64,000 nucleotides of DNA from Neobacillus cucumis (GCF_023715505.1 NZ_JAMBOH010000001.1:248001-312000), one strand, 5' to 3'. Counted from the first letter of the stretch, positions 8,883-18,327 are shown. Translations and numbers: made by a program. The notes: a model not told the origin generated them from the letters alone.

Positions 8883-9971
8883 TTATTGCCACCTCAAAAG
8901 AAGTAATTCTGAGCTGAATCCCGGGCCAAGGGCTGTTGCAAGTCCTAAGTCACCTACAGATACATCACGCTCCATAAAACGCTTTAGGACATACAAAATA
9001 GTTGCTGAAGACATATTGCCATAATTCTTTAAAATATCTTGGGAGGTCTCATTCATTGAAGCAGGAATCTCTAATGATTTAACATAAGCGTCTAATACTT
9101 TTTTACCGCCAGGATGAGCAATAAAGTGGTTGATTTCCCCCAGCTCCAATTGCTGCTCGGTTAAAAAACCAATCACATTTGGTTTTAACCAAGCTTCAAT
9201 AATGTGAGGAATATCTCGAGAGAAAATGACAAATAATCCTGTATTTCGTATGTCCCATCCCATCACATCTAAAGAATTAGGCATTAGTGTTGATTGAGTG
9301 GCTACAATGAATGGTACGGCAGCCTTTTTACTAAATGAGTCTTTTCTAACTTCATCACCTATCACCAACGCACAGGCGATACCATCGGCAAATAGTGATG
9401 TGCCTATTAAATTACTTTTTGAAAGGTCATTCTTTTGGAATGTCAAACTGCAGAGCTCAATTGATAGGACAAGTACCTTTGCCATAGGAAAGGCTGAACA
9501 GTATTCAAAAGCCCTCGATAATCCGGCAGCCCCCCCGGCACAGCCCAATCCCCAAATTGGAATTCTTTTTATATGCGCATTAAAAGGCAAAAGATTAATA
9601 ATCCTCGCATCAATACTTGGAGTCGACAACCCTGTTGTCGAGATAAAGAAAATGGCGTCAATTTCTTCAAAAGAAATTTCCTCTTTAAGAAAACTGTCAT
9701 TATGTAAGCATTTAACAATTGCCTCTCGTCCGAGAGCTACAGCGGATTCAATGTAGGCATTGTTTTTTTCTTCAAAGGTATGATTCTCTTTAAACCATTC
9801 TAATCCTTGAACAAAGTGTCTTTTTTCAATTTGCCCGTTTTGAAAGGCTTTTAATAGCCTCTCAATATCCTTAAATGAGTCTGCAAAAAGCTCTCGAGCA
9901 AACAAAGAAGCTTGATCTTGATTTACTTGGTAGGATGGAATAACTTCAGAAACGGAAATAATGGCAGGCAT
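8883..9971 (-). CDS. bpsA: type III polyketide synthase (chalcone synthase-like)
   Basis: A 362-residue thiolase-fold enzyme with the Cys-His-Asn triad of type III PKSs: C144 in WGLGCAGGAAG, His in FIAHPGGKK and Asn in KNYGNMSS. The C-terminal ALGPGFSSELLLLRW is the usual family ending. B. subtilis BpsA condenses long-chain acyl-CoA with malonyl-CoA to give alkylpyrones. The start ATG follows aaggag at normal distance. It forms a two-gene operon with bpsB; dynA lies downstream beyond the Fur-boxed microprotein. Confidence 0.93.
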   Translation of the reverse strand: MPAIISVSEVIPSYQVNQDQASLFARELFADSFKDIERLLKAFQNGQIEKRHFVQGLEWFKENHTFEEKNNAYIESAVALGREAIVKCLHNDSFLKEEISFEEIDAIFFISTTGLSTPSIDARIINLLPFNAHIKRIPIWGLGCAGGAAGLSRAFEYCSAFPMAKVLVLSIELCSLTFQKNDLSKSNLIGTSLFADGIACALVIGDEVRKDSFSKKAAVPFIVATQSTLMPNSLDVMGWDIRNTGLFVIFSRDIPHIIEAWLKPNVIGFLTEQQLELGEINHFIAHPGGKKVLDAYVKSLEIPASMNETSQDILKNYGNMSSATILYVLKRFMERDVSVGDLGLATALGPGFSSELLLLRWQ

Positions 9972-10044
9972 TTATCTATCTCCTTCAGCATCGATGGGGT
10001 TATTTTTTCCGTTGAAGATGAAATTATTCCCAGTAGTTAGAAGT

Positions 10045-10073
10045 AAAAAAAAGGCTTCCCACTGCCGGGAAGC
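10045..10073 (-). terminator. minus-strand terminator after two small frames
   Basis: Stem GCTTCCC/GGGAAGC followed, on the minus strand, by eight T residues. It ends a short transcript that would carry the two small frames at 10102-10311. Confidence 0.75.
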
Positions 10074-10101
10074 AAACGTTTTGAAGGTTGTTGCTGTGCA
10101 C

Positions 10102-10170
10102 TTAAATTATATCGCGGTTTTGGATTTCCTTCATTAGATAAACTTTTCCAATTATATATCCTTCAATCAT
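10102..10170 (-). CDS. possible 22-aa microprotein
   Basis: A 22-residue frame (MIEGYIIGKVYLMKEIQNRD...) with the ribosome site gaggagaga directly ahead of ATG. It begins 12 bases beyond the stop of the zinc-ribbon frame and ends before a terminator. Only the ribosome site and context support it. Confidence 0.3.
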   Translation of the reverse strand: MIEGYIIGKVYLMKEIQNRDII

Positions 10171-10182
10171 TCTCTCCTCTTC

Positions 10183-10311
10183 TTATTTTTCTGACTGTTT
10201 TTGTATCTCTATCTTAATTTTGTTATTTGCCAATACACCACACACCTTGCAATACTCTTTTTCATCATATAATAGGCGACAGTTCTCACAATAATATTTC
10301 TCCAACATCAT
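10183..10311 (-). CDS. small zinc-ribbon-like protein (42 aa)
   Basis: A 42-residue frame with two CxxC pairs (YYCENCRLL and EYCKVCGVL), which would bind one Zn, followed by a basic/acidic tail. It starts at an ATGATG pair behind ggaag. The C-x2-C-x9-C-x2-C spacing is typical of rubredoxin-like zinc ribbons. It lies between bpsA and the ba3 oxidase on the minus strand, with a terminator downstream. Partner and role are unknown. Confidence 0.6.
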   Translation of the reverse strand: MMLEKYYCENCRLLYDEKEYCKVCGVLANNKIKIEIQKQSEK

Positions 10312-10480
10312 CACTCACTTCCAATAAATATAAGAATCTATAATTAGCTTATTTTTTAAATTCAAGAGTGTTACCTCGTTCTATAAACAAGCACCCAAGT
10401 GTTTGTAAAATAATATCAATTACATATATCACATGAGTATTTAACGTGTTCACAGTTTATTCATATTTATAGATCGGGTT

Positions 10481-10496
10481 AGTGATTTTAATCACT
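10481..10496 (+). promoter_or_regulatory. Crp/Fnr-type box upstream of the ba3 oxidase
   Basis: AGTGATTTTAATCACT has perfect six-base arms AGTGAT/ATCACT. It fits GTGA-N6-TCAC, the core of the TGTGA-N6-TCACA site bound by Crp/Fnr proteins. A TAACAT sequence about 30 bases from its centre would suit an activator at -41.5. Confidence 0.65.
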
Positions 10497-10646
10497 GTTG
10501 TATCAAGTTTTTACCATTAACATTGTAGTTAGATAAGGAATGAACAATTTGTGAAGTTGGCAAATTCTTATTTTTCTTTCGCAATTGTTTTGTATTATGA
10601 AAGAGAGAAATAATTCATTTAATTTTCTGAAGGGAGTGCTAGGGGG

Positions 10647-10796
10647 ATGGCCAAAGCGGAACTGAAAACAAAACAAAAAACAGAAGTGGAAGATAGCTCT
10701 TCTCTTAATGGGACATTAGCGTCCGTTTTCTTTTTGGGAGCATTTATTATTGTTACTTGGGTAGGTGTCTATTATCTATTCGTCGAGCGTTTTTAA
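10647..10796 (+). CDS. cytochrome c oxidase subunit IIa (ba3 type)
   Basis: A 49-residue peptide with a charged N-terminus and one C-terminal transmembrane helix (VFFLGAFIIVTWVGVYYLFVERF). This is the form of the small subunit IIa that stabilises ba3-type heme-copper oxidases. The ribosome site aggggg immediately precedes ATG 10647. Subunit II starts 22 bases later, so this is the first gene of a three-gene oxidase operon. Confidence 0.85.
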   Translation: MAKAELKTKQKTEVEDSSSLNGTLASVFFLGAFIIVTWVGVYYLFVERF

Positions 10797-10818
10797 CTGA
10801 TGGAAGGGGGAAGATATT

Positions 10819-11295
10819 ATGCACATGCATAAATTTGAAAAAATCTGGTTGACCTTTGGTATTAGCTGCCTCGTCATTTTCCTATCGGTGGTTGGTGTCA
10901 GCGCTTTCTATCTTGGCAACAAACCGGCAAGTTGTTTAACTACGATTAATTCTGAAAAAGTTGATCAGACTAAGCCTTTTGATAAACCTGGTTTACATAA
11001 GGTGGAGGGAAAAGAATGGGACTATGAATTAGTTTTTGTAGCATCCACTTTCTCATATAATCCTGCTCAGGTAAAAGTACCGCTCGGAGCGAAGGTGAAG
11101 GTTATTGCTACAACAAAGGATGTTATTCACGGCTTTGAAATGGCTGGTACCAATATAAATATGATGCTTGAGCCAGGGTATGTCAGTGAGTATACGACTA
11201 CATTTGACAAAACAGGCGAATATTTAGTTGTTTGTAATGAATACTGTGGTTCAGGACACCACTTAATGAGTGCAAAGATTGAGGTGGTTAAATAA
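10819..11295 (+). CDS. ba3-type cytochrome c oxidase subunit II
   Basis: A 158-residue protein with one N-terminal membrane anchor and an extracytoplasmic cupredoxin domain. All CuA ligands are visible: H104, C139, E141, C143, H147 and M150 in the VVCNEYCGSGHHLM region. It accepts electrons from cytochrome c and passes them to subunit I. The short length with a single anchor is the ba3 (B-family) pattern rather than aa3. Its stop overlaps the start of subunit I. Confidence 0.93.
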   Translation: MHMHKFEKIWLTFGISCLVIFLSVVGVSAFYLGNKPASCLTTINSEKVDQTKPFDKPGLHKVEGKEWDYELVFVASTFSYNPAQVKVPLGAKVKVIATTKDVIHGFEMAGTNINMMLEPGYVSEYTTTFDKTGEYLVVCNEYCGSGHHLMSAKIEVVK

Positions 11296-12959
11296 TGGCT
11301 AACGATAATGCAAAAGTAAAAGTAGACCCGCGTGATGCAAAGCTTTCAATGGCACACTTTTTCGTTGCTTTTTCGGCACTTGCTTTAGGCGGATTAATGG
11401 GACTCCTGCAAACCCTTGTGAGATCCGGTAAATGGGAACTTCCTTGGGGAATTGATTATTATCAAATTTTGACCGTACATGGGGTTTTAATGGGTCTTGT
11501 ATTAACAACCTTTTTTATTATGGGATTTCAATATGCTGCTGTAAGCAGAACAACCGGTGGTCATTCAAATGCTGCCAGACGTACCGGCTGGGTTGGTTTT
11601 TGGGTTATGTTAGCTGGTACTTTAATGGCCGCAACAATGGTTTTACTAAAAGAAGCATCCGTTCTATATACTTTTTATGCACCCCTTAAAGCACATTGGA
11701 TTTTTTACTTAGGTTTAACCTTTGTGGTAGTAGGAAGCTGGGTTGACGGTGCGGCGCAAATTATGACTTATGCTAGATGGCGCAGGAATAACACCGGTAA
11801 ACCAAGTCCTTTATTAAGCTTTATGGCTGTCATTAATACAGTCCTTTGGATTGTTGCTACATTAGGTGTAGCAGCAACAGTCTTATTCCAGCTGCTGCCT
11901 TGGTCACTGGGATTAGTTGATACTGTTGATGTTTTAGTCAGCCGCACATTATTCTGGTACTTCGGTCACCCATTAGTTTATTTCTGGCTCCTTCCAGCGT
12001 ATATGTGCTGGTATGCTATTATCCCAAAAGTAATTGGAGGAAAAATTTTCTCAGATTCATTAGCACGACTTTCGTTTATTTTATTTTTACTATTCTCCAT
12101 TCCGGTTGGTTTTCACCATCAATTAACAGAGCCAGGTATTGATCCAGCTTGGAAGTTTTTACAGGTTATCTTAACATTTATGGTTATTATTCCATCTTTA
12201 ATGACAGCCTTCTCATTATTTGCGACTTTTGAAAGGTATGGCCGCTCCAAAGGGGCAACTGGGCTTTTTGGCTGGTTTAAGGTACTGCCATGGAATGATG
12301 CCCGATTTACTGTTCCATTTATAGGCATGGCTTCATTTATACCAGCTGGTGCAGGCGGAATCATTAATGCCTCTAATCAAATGGACCAAGTTGTTCATAA
12401 TACAATTTGGGTAACAGGTCACTTCCATTTAACTGCCGCCACATCTGTTGTGTTAACTTTCTTTGGCATCTCTTATTGGCTGGTACCACATTTAACTGGG
12501 CGTAAACTAACGAAAGCCATGAATAAATTGGGAATAATCCAGGCATGGGTTTGGTTTATCGGTATGGTATTCATGTCCGGAGCCATGCATATTCAAGGTC
12601 TCCTTGGCGGACCAAGACGGTCTGCTTTCTCAACTTATGGTGGATCAAAGCAGGCTGCTGAGTGGATTCCTTACCAAATTGCTCAAGCAGTAGGCGGAAC
12701 TATTTTATTCCTTGGGATCATCTTAGTCATCATTATCTTTGTTAATCTTGCTTTCTTTGCTCCTAAAGGAGAACAGGAATTTCCCGTGGCAGAAGCGGAA
12801 AATAGTGAGGAACAAGCCCCAATGGTATTTGAAAATTGGAAATTATGGCTTGGCATTACAGCAGCACTTATTCTATTTGCTTACACTATACCGTTTATTG
12901 ATATTATTCAGAATGCCCCTCCTGGTTCAAAGGGATTCCAAACTTGGGGTAAATGGTGA
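11295..12959 (+). CDS. ba3-type cytochrome c oxidase subunit I
   Basis: A 554-residue heme-copper oxidase subunit I with about 13 transmembrane helices. Heme a/b and CuB ligands are recognisable: HGVLMG in helix II, FGHPLVYFWLLPAY in helix VI (CuB His), HHQLTEPG in helix VII (two CuB His) and TGHFHLT in helix X. It lacks the helix VI Glu of A-family enzymes, which supports the B/ba3 family. It reduces O2 to water, normally with high affinity. B. subtilis has no ba3 oxidase at this position. Confidence 0.95.
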   Translation: MANDNAKVKVDPRDAKLSMAHFFVAFSALALGGLMGLLQTLVRSGKWELPWGIDYYQILTVHGVLMGLVLTTFFIMGFQYAAVSRTTGGHSNAARRTGWVGFWVMLAGTLMAATMVLLKEASVLYTFYAPLKAHWIFYLGLTFVVVGSWVDGAAQIMTYARWRRNNTGKPSPLLSFMAVINTVLWIVATLGVAATVLFQLLPWSLGLVDTVDVLVSRTLFWYFGHPLVYFWLLPAYMCWYAIIPKVIGGKIFSDSLARLSFILFLLFSIPVGFHHQLTEPGIDPAWKFLQVILTFMVIIPSLMTAFSLFATFERYGRSKGATGLFGWFKVLPWNDARFTVPFIGMASFIPAGAGGIINASNQMDQVVHNTIWVTGHFHLTAATSVVLTFFGISYWLVPHLTGRKLTKAMNKLGIIQAWVWFIGMVFMSGAMHIQGLLGGPRRSAFSTYGGSKQAAEWIPYQIAQAVGGTILFLGIILVIIIFVNLAFFAPKGEQEFPVAEAENSEEQAPMVFENWKLWLGITAALILFAYTIPFIDIIQNAPPGSKGFQTWGKW

Positions 12960-12975
12960 CGGTTCATTGGATTTT

Positions 12976-13010
12976 AACAGGCTCCAATCTTTGTGATTGG
13001 AGCCTGTTTA
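12976..13010. terminator. bidirectional terminator after the ba3 oxidase
   Basis: Thirteen-base perfect stem AACAGGCTCCAAT/ATTGGAGCCTGTT between two converging genes. Confidence 0.9.
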
Positions 13011-13013
13011 TTG

Positions 13014-14519
13014 TCATTTCAGTTTGTAAACATCTGTATATTTTTTATATAGATAATCTATTAGGTAATTTGGATTTAACCCTTCACCAGTGACATCCTT
13101 TAAAATCTCAAGCGGTTTTTTTAATTTTCCGTATTGATGAATCTTCTCAGTCAACCATTCTTGAATAGGTAAAAGTTCTCCACTTTCCACCATGCGATTA
13201 AAATCGGGAAATTCCTCAAGCATTTTATGTTTAAATTGAGCTGCATATATATAGCCTAATGCATAGGACGGAAAATAACCAAAGCTGCCTCCGGCCCAGT
13301 GAACGTCCTGCAGGACTCCTTCTGCATTACTTTTCGGACGGATTCCAAGGTACTCTTCATATTTATCATTCCAGATTTCTGGTAAATCTTTCACCTCCAC
13401 TTCACCATTGAATAACCCTTTTTCAATTTCATAGCGAATCATTACATGGAGCGGATAGGTTAATTCATCTGCCTCAATTCGAATGAAGGATGGCTTTGTC
13501 TCATTGATAGCTCGATAGAAATCCTCCAGTTCTACTCCATCAAACTGGCCATTTGCTGCATATTTCTTCAAAAGTTCAAAGTTGTTTTTCCAAAAAGAAT
13601 AGCTTCTGCCTAAAATATTTTCATAGAAAAGGGATTGTGACTCATGGATGCCCATTGAGGTTCCGGTACAAAGTGGTGTACCAATCAAATCCTTTGAGAT
13701 ATTTTGTTCATATAATGCGTGCCCACCTTCGTGAATGGTACCAAAAATGGCGGTTCGGAAATCATTTTCATTATAATTTGTGGTAACACGGACATCACCC
13801 GGATTGAGTCCGGTGGCAAAAGGATGGACTGTTTCATCCAATCTCCCTGCATTAAAGTTATAACCCATTTTTTCTAGAATTTTTAAACTAACCTCACGTT
13901 GTAACTCCTTTGGAAACCTTTCAAATAGAAAATCGGTTTTTGGCTTATAGGAAGATTTCGAAACGGCTTTAACTAAGGGGACAATCTTGTCTTTAAGTTC
14001 ATGAAATACCTGATCTAATACACTAACTGTCATCCCAGGTTCGTACATATCTAATAACACATCATACTTATTTTCTTGATAACCCCAATAGCTGATAAAT
14101 CTTTTTGTCATATCGACTAGCTTTTCTAAGTAAGGACTAAACAAAGCAAAATTATCGGTTTCTTTAGCCTCTTCCCATACACTTTCAGCCTTTGATTGGA
14201 GGATGACATATTCTTTGTACTCTTCTTCTGGTACCTTTTTATTTCGTTCATATTCCCGTTTGCATTCGTGCAGAATTTTACTTGTCTTTTCTGATAGTGG
14301 TTGTTTTGAAAGGGTAGCTATGTATGCTGCCATTTCCTCCGAAGTAGACATTTTAAATACTTCAGAAGAAAGCAGGCCAATTACTTCCGACCGCTGCTCA
14401 ACCCCATGTTTTGGAGCGCCGGTTCTTAAATCCCAATAAATTAGTCCAAGTGCTTCATTATAAGCGGAGATTTTTTTTACAAAGTCTAAAAATTCCTTTT
14501 CAATTTGTTTCATATTCAT
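13014..14519 (-). CDS. ypwA: carboxypeptidase M32
   Basis: A 501-residue metallocarboxypeptidase of family M32 (thermostable carboxypeptidase 1 type). The zinc site HEGGH is at residues 263-267, with the third ligand Glu expected in the MGIHESQSLFYEN segment about 30 residues later. Substrate-binding motifs HPF and GIRPKSNAEGVLQDVHWAGGSFGYFPSYALG regions are kept. It trims C-terminal residues from peptides in the cytoplasm. Start is ATG behind ggaggt; length is normal. B. subtilis ypwA and ypvA are neighbours, here split by the norB locus. Confidence 0.95.
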   Translation of the reverse strand: MNMKQIEKEFLDFVKKISAYNEALGLIYWDLRTGAPKHGVEQRSEVIGLLSSEVFKMSTSEEMAAYIATLSKQPLSEKTSKILHECKREYERNKKVPEEEYKEYVILQSKAESVWEEAKETDNFALFSPYLEKLVDMTKRFISYWGYQENKYDVLLDMYEPGMTVSVLDQVFHELKDKIVPLVKAVSKSSYKPKTDFLFERFPKELQREVSLKILEKMGYNFNAGRLDETVHPFATGLNPGDVRVTTNYNENDFRTAIFGTIHEGGHALYEQNISKDLIGTPLCTGTSMGIHESQSLFYENILGRSYSFWKNNFELLKKYAANGQFDGVELEDFYRAINETKPSFIRIEADELTYPLHVMIRYEIEKGLFNGEVEVKDLPEIWNDKYEEYLGIRPKSNAEGVLQDVHWAGGSFGYFPSYALGYIYAAQFKHKMLEEFPDFNRMVESGELLPIQEWLTEKIHQYGKLKKPLEILKDVTGEGLNPNYLIDYLYKKYTDVYKLK

Positions 14520-14780
14520 ATTAAAACCTCCCTATTAGTTAAATTTTAACATACTATTATGAATAGCTGTCGTTGAAGTGGATAAAAAAAACAACAGAAT
14601 AGGATATCTGTTGTTAAAGAATAGAGATGTTTTTTGGAAAATAATAATGCCGTTAAAGGGTGTGAGCGAGGTTTTTAGACAAAAAACCGTGTCCATTGAC
14701 CATTTAAGGTTTATAATATTTGCACCTCCTATAGTTTGTTTACTTCATTTTTATTATAGATGAAAAAAGTAAAATACTAT
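14520..14780. other. intergenic stretch without a supportable gene
   Basis: AT-rich sequence upstream of ypwA. A 61-codon plus-strand frame (14578-14763) exists but has no ribosome site and no protein-like composition. A minus-strand aggaggtg at about 14727 has no ATG, GTG or TTG in a workable position. Confidence 0.6.
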
Positions 14781-14796
14781 TGTGCTGTTTATCACA
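14781..14796 (+). promoter_or_regulatory. Crp/Fnr-type box upstream of the Cys-rich peptide
   Basis: TGTGC-TGTTTA-TCACA differs from TGTGA-N6-TCACA at one base. TATAAT follows at 14804-14809, which would put the box over the -35 zone, so either repression or a different -10 is possible. Confidence 0.5.
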
Positions 14797-14843
14797 CCTT
14801 TAATATAATTTTATTAAGAAATTGTGAAAAAGGGGCTTAAAAT

Positions 14844-14996
14844 ATGATGGAGCTGGTGGGTTGTTGTTGCAGTTGCAGCAAAGAGGTTTACTGTTTAGAT
14901 GGTTTTTTAAATGGTGTTCATAAAGACAAAAAGGAAATCTATTGTTTCAAATGCTTTGAAAAACTCGTAATTGAAAAAGAAAATCCGCAAAGCTAG
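14844..14996 (+). CDS. Cys-rich small protein (50 aa)
   Basis: A 50-residue frame starting MMELVGCCCSCSKEVYC, with a second CFKC-type pair near residue 36. Seven Cys in 36 residues suggest a metal or Fe-S binding knot. The ribosome site aagggg precedes the ATG pair. It sits between ypwA and norB, converging on norB, with a Crp/Fnr-type box upstream and a shared terminator overlapping its stop. I do not recognise the family. Confidence 0.6.
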   Translation: MMELVGCCCSCSKEVYCLDGFLNGVHKDKKEIYCFKCFEKLVIEKENPQS

Positions 14997-15012
14997 CTCT
15001 GCGGATTTTCTA
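14980..15012. terminator. bidirectional terminator between the Cys-rich gene and norB
   Basis: Inverted repeat AAAATCCGCA...TGCGGATTTT, overlapping the end of the Cys-rich peptide gene and ending just before the norB stop. Confidence 0.85.
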
Positions 15013-15016
15013 TATA

Positions 15017-17379
15017 TTAATCTTCGTCCAGCGCTAAGTCCTTTACAGGAAGCTTTTCTCCCTCTTTGTGTGTCGGTTTACGTAAATGAAATAGTGCTCT
15101 AATACAGAATACCAACAATATCACAACCCCAATAAGGAATATGGTGTCAGGCACCGCACGCCAGGTTAATAGTGTCTGGACCAGATCCTTTTGGAGGAAG
15201 GATGCTGAGCGGGATGCTGCATATCCATGATGGAAGGCTTCTTTTATTTGAATGAAGCCGACAGGAAGTAGGGATAAGAAGACCATACCTGCCAATCCGA
15301 CATTGAACAAAATGCAGCTAACTTTAATCCATTTGTCATTCCAGAATTCAGGTTTAACAATATTACGCAGTGAGTACAGTAGAACGGCAACGGCAAACAT
15401 TCCGTAAACCCCCATCATGGAACCATGACCATGTGCTGGGGTTAGGAATTGTCCATGTTCAAAATAACTTACTGCCGGCAGATTGATTAAGAATCCCAGA
15501 ACACCTGCGCCTACTAAGTTCCAGATTGCGACTGAAATTAAGAACCAGAATGTCCCTTTATAAGGGAAATCAATCCCGCCTTCTCGCATCATTTTATATT
15601 GTTCGTACGCTTCAAGAATCAATAATGTCAATGGAATAACTTCTAAGGCCGAGAAAACAGCCCCAAGACCAAGCCAAACCTCTGCAGAGCCATTATAATA
15701 ATAGTGGTGGCCAATCCCAATAACCCCGCTGCCTAATAATAGTATCAATTGGAAATACAGCTGTCTGACTGTTGATTTTTTTGTTACAAGGCCTAACTGA
15801 ACCATTAAGAATCCGATGACTACATCTGCAAATACTTCAAAAATTCCTTCTACCCATAAATGATGATCCACCAGCGCCAATAATCAGCAAACGTAAAACT
15901 TGTACCAGGATTAATAAACAAAGCAAAGATGTAGAAAGCAGGAACCGCTATGGCGGAGTAGAATAATAAATGAATGAGTCCACCCTTATCTGTTTCCCGT
16001 TTAAGGCCTGCGCGAATTCCACGATAAACGATAAACAGCCAGATAAGCATTCCGACGATAAGAATTAGCTGCCAAATCCGTCCGAGTTCGATATATTCCC
16101 AGCCATTATGTCCAAGCAGGAACCAATTGTTCCCTAAATACCCATTGGCTCCAAGCCATTCTCCCGCCATACTGCCGACTACGAGAACAACAAGGGCCCA
16201 GAATAAGATATCCACTAAAAGACCCTGTTTCTTTGGCTCATAACCTCCCACCAAAGGTGCAACATAGATCCCCATTCCGAGCCAAGCGGTTGCAATCCAG
16301 AAAATGGCCAGCTGCAGATGATAGCCTTTGGTTATATTGAATGGAAGAATATCGTGGATCCACTTAATGCCAAAGAAACTATCCGGTTCAATGTAATAGT
16401 GTGCTAGTAATGCACCAAACATACACTGGACAAAAAACAATGCAGTAACAATCACAAAATATTTTCCACTCTTTACTTGTGAGCTTGTCACAGGAATTTT
16501 CCTTAAATCGATTTTAGGGAAATGTCCTTCTTTATATGCTTCTTTCATCCCAAACTGATAACGGTAGAATACAAATAAAATAATCCCAACCATTAACACG
16601 AATAATGTGATGCTGGCTCCGCTCCACCAAACTGCAGAAAAGGACAGATGGTTTCCAGCATCTTCATAATATGGCCAGTTATTCGTATACGTAATGGTAT
16701 CGCCTTTACGTACTGTACTAGATAACCAGGCAGTCCAAAAGAAGAAATCTGATATTTGTGTAATTTGGTCGCCTTTAGCAACATAAGCACGGTTGTTTTC
16801 TGGCATATCTGTTTCTTTAATTAAATTAGCCTTAAGCCCCCAGCCGTCTCCTTTTGTAAATACTTCTTGATAATGTTCTCTTACTTTCTCAAGGCCAAAA
16901 GCTTGGGCATTCGTTAATTTCATTGTATCTTTAGCACTGTCGTAGCGATTTTTCCGCATCTCTTTAATCACATTAGTTTTGATGATTGTTTGTTCGTCAG
17001 CGGAAATTGCTTTAAAATTTTTACCGTATTGTTCATTGGCTTTAAAATTCTGCATGCCCTCTGTATAAATTTTCAAGGCCTCAGCCGTATAATCTGGCCC
17101 CATATATGAACCATGTCCCAGTACTGTTCCATAATCCATTAAACCGTACTTTTGAAAAACGGCTTGCCCCCCCATTATCGACTCTTTTGTAAAAAGAACC
17201 TCACCCTTTTCATTTGTTACCTTTAATGGTCTCGGCGCCTGTTCCTTAAAAATCCAATAACCTCCGGCAAGCAAGACAGTAAAGCTTAAAAGAATAGTAA
17301 CCATTAAAATTGATTTTAATAGACCATTCCGATTGGTCTTTATCACTTTATTCAATGTGGTCCCCCGTTGTATTTCCAT
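15017..17379 (-). pseudogene. norB: quinol-dependent nitric oxide reductase (qNor), one-base frameshift
   Basis: The two frames together encode about 790 residues of a single-subunit quinol-oxidising NO reductase, which reduces NO to N2O in the membrane. The first frame (15850-17379) holds the N-terminal helix, the large extracytoplasmic domain and the first helices, and ends at YWRWW followed by out-of-frame residues. The second (stop at 15017) resumes with HHLWVEGIFEVFADV, the conserved helix carrying a metal-ligand His, and continues to the normal C-terminus. Adding one base near 15866 joins them exactly (YWRWWxHHLWVEG). Either a true lesion or a sequencing error. A Crp/Fnr-type box lies upstream. 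Confidence 0.9.
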
Positions 17380-17464
17380 TTCTATTCATCCTCTCTTGTT
17401 TCTTCACATTTCGTATTGTAACGTTGAAAGCTAACTTTTAAAGTGAAGTACCTCATCAACTCAA

Positions 17465-17480
17465 AGTGATTTTTCCCACA
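17465..17480 (-). promoter_or_regulatory. Crp/Fnr-type box in the norB/regulator divergent promoter
   Basis: AGTGA-TTTTTC-CCACA matches TGTGA-N6-TCACA at eight of ten arm positions. A TTAAA-type -10 lies about 30 bases toward norB, as expected for an activator site at -41.5. Confidence 0.5.
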
Positions 17481-17594
17481 CTAATGAGAATGGCTTTCAA
17501 TAATTTCAGCTACTATGATGGAGGTCACATAATCGCTAAATAAATACTGCTAAAATGTAACTAATTGAAATGAATTTCTTATGAGGTGAAATTA

Positions 17595-18286
17595 ATGGAA
17601 CATGAAGATATTATAAGAAGATTATCAAGAGTGCCGATTTTTAAAGAGTTATCTGCTAAAGAACTTGATTCAATCGTAAAAATTACCCAAACGCGTTTCT
17701 ATAAACATAAAATGTATGTCTTTATGCAGGATGACCCTCTGGATCGGGTGTTCTTTATTCATTCTCGTAAAATTAAAATCTATAAATCAGATTTTATGGG
17801 GAAGGAACAATTAATTTCTGTTTTAGAGCCAGGTGAAATGTTCCCTCATGCAGGTTTTTTTAGGAAGGGAAATTTCCCTGCGTATGCAGAAGTATTGGAG
17901 GATGCCCAGCTTATTGTAATTCCTATTGTTGGATTTGAAAAAATATTAATATCTTATCCGGAATTATGTATTAAGCTTTTTAAGGTATTAGGCGAAAAGA
18001 TTGTGGACCTGCAAGGAAGGCTTGAAGCGCAGGTACTTCATAATACTTATGAACAAATTATATTATTGCTTATCAGGTTATGTAAATTAACGGGGAAAAG
18101 GTTGGAGGACTCTATAAATTAACTACTCAATTTACCAATCGGGAATTGGCCAATATGATTGGAACCTCAAGAGAGTCCGTCAGCAGAACGGTTACTCAAG
18201 TAAAGAAGAAATCTTTTGTTTCCCAAGATGAGGATGGGTGTTACTTAATAAATCGAGAAGCTCTCGAACAGGAATTATTCAATTAA
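17595..18286 (+). pseudogene. Crp/Fnr-family regulator, one-base frameshift before the HTH
   Basis: The first frame (ATG 17595, ribosome site gaggtg) gives a cyclic-nucleotide-binding-type sensor domain and dimer helix, then stops at 18122. The reading frame two bases over continues with TTQFTNRELANMIGTSRESVSRT, a complete winged HTH, to a stop at 18284-18286. Inserting one base in the ggggaaaa run at 18092-18099 restores a protein of about 230 residues, closely similar to the intact paralogue at 27695. No Cys cluster for an Fe-S centre is present. It is transcribed divergently from norB, so norB is its likely target. Confidence 0.85.
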
Positions 18287-18327
18287 AAAAGTAAGTGGAA
18301 GAAAACATATCTTCCACTTACTTTTCT
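18287..18327. terminator. bidirectional terminator
   Basis: Fifteen-base perfect stem AAAAGTAAGTGGAAG/CTTCCACTTACTTTT between the regulator and the converging helicase gene. Confidence 0.9.

Noticed and set aside
14578..14763. 61-codon plus-strand frame between ypwA and the Cys-rich gene
   Set aside because: No ribosome site and composition unlike a protein; probably chance.
17485..17506. Possible Fur box (gagaatggctttcaataat) in the norB/regulator gap
   Set aside because: Too many mismatches to the Fur consensus compared with the two sites at 8237-8291.
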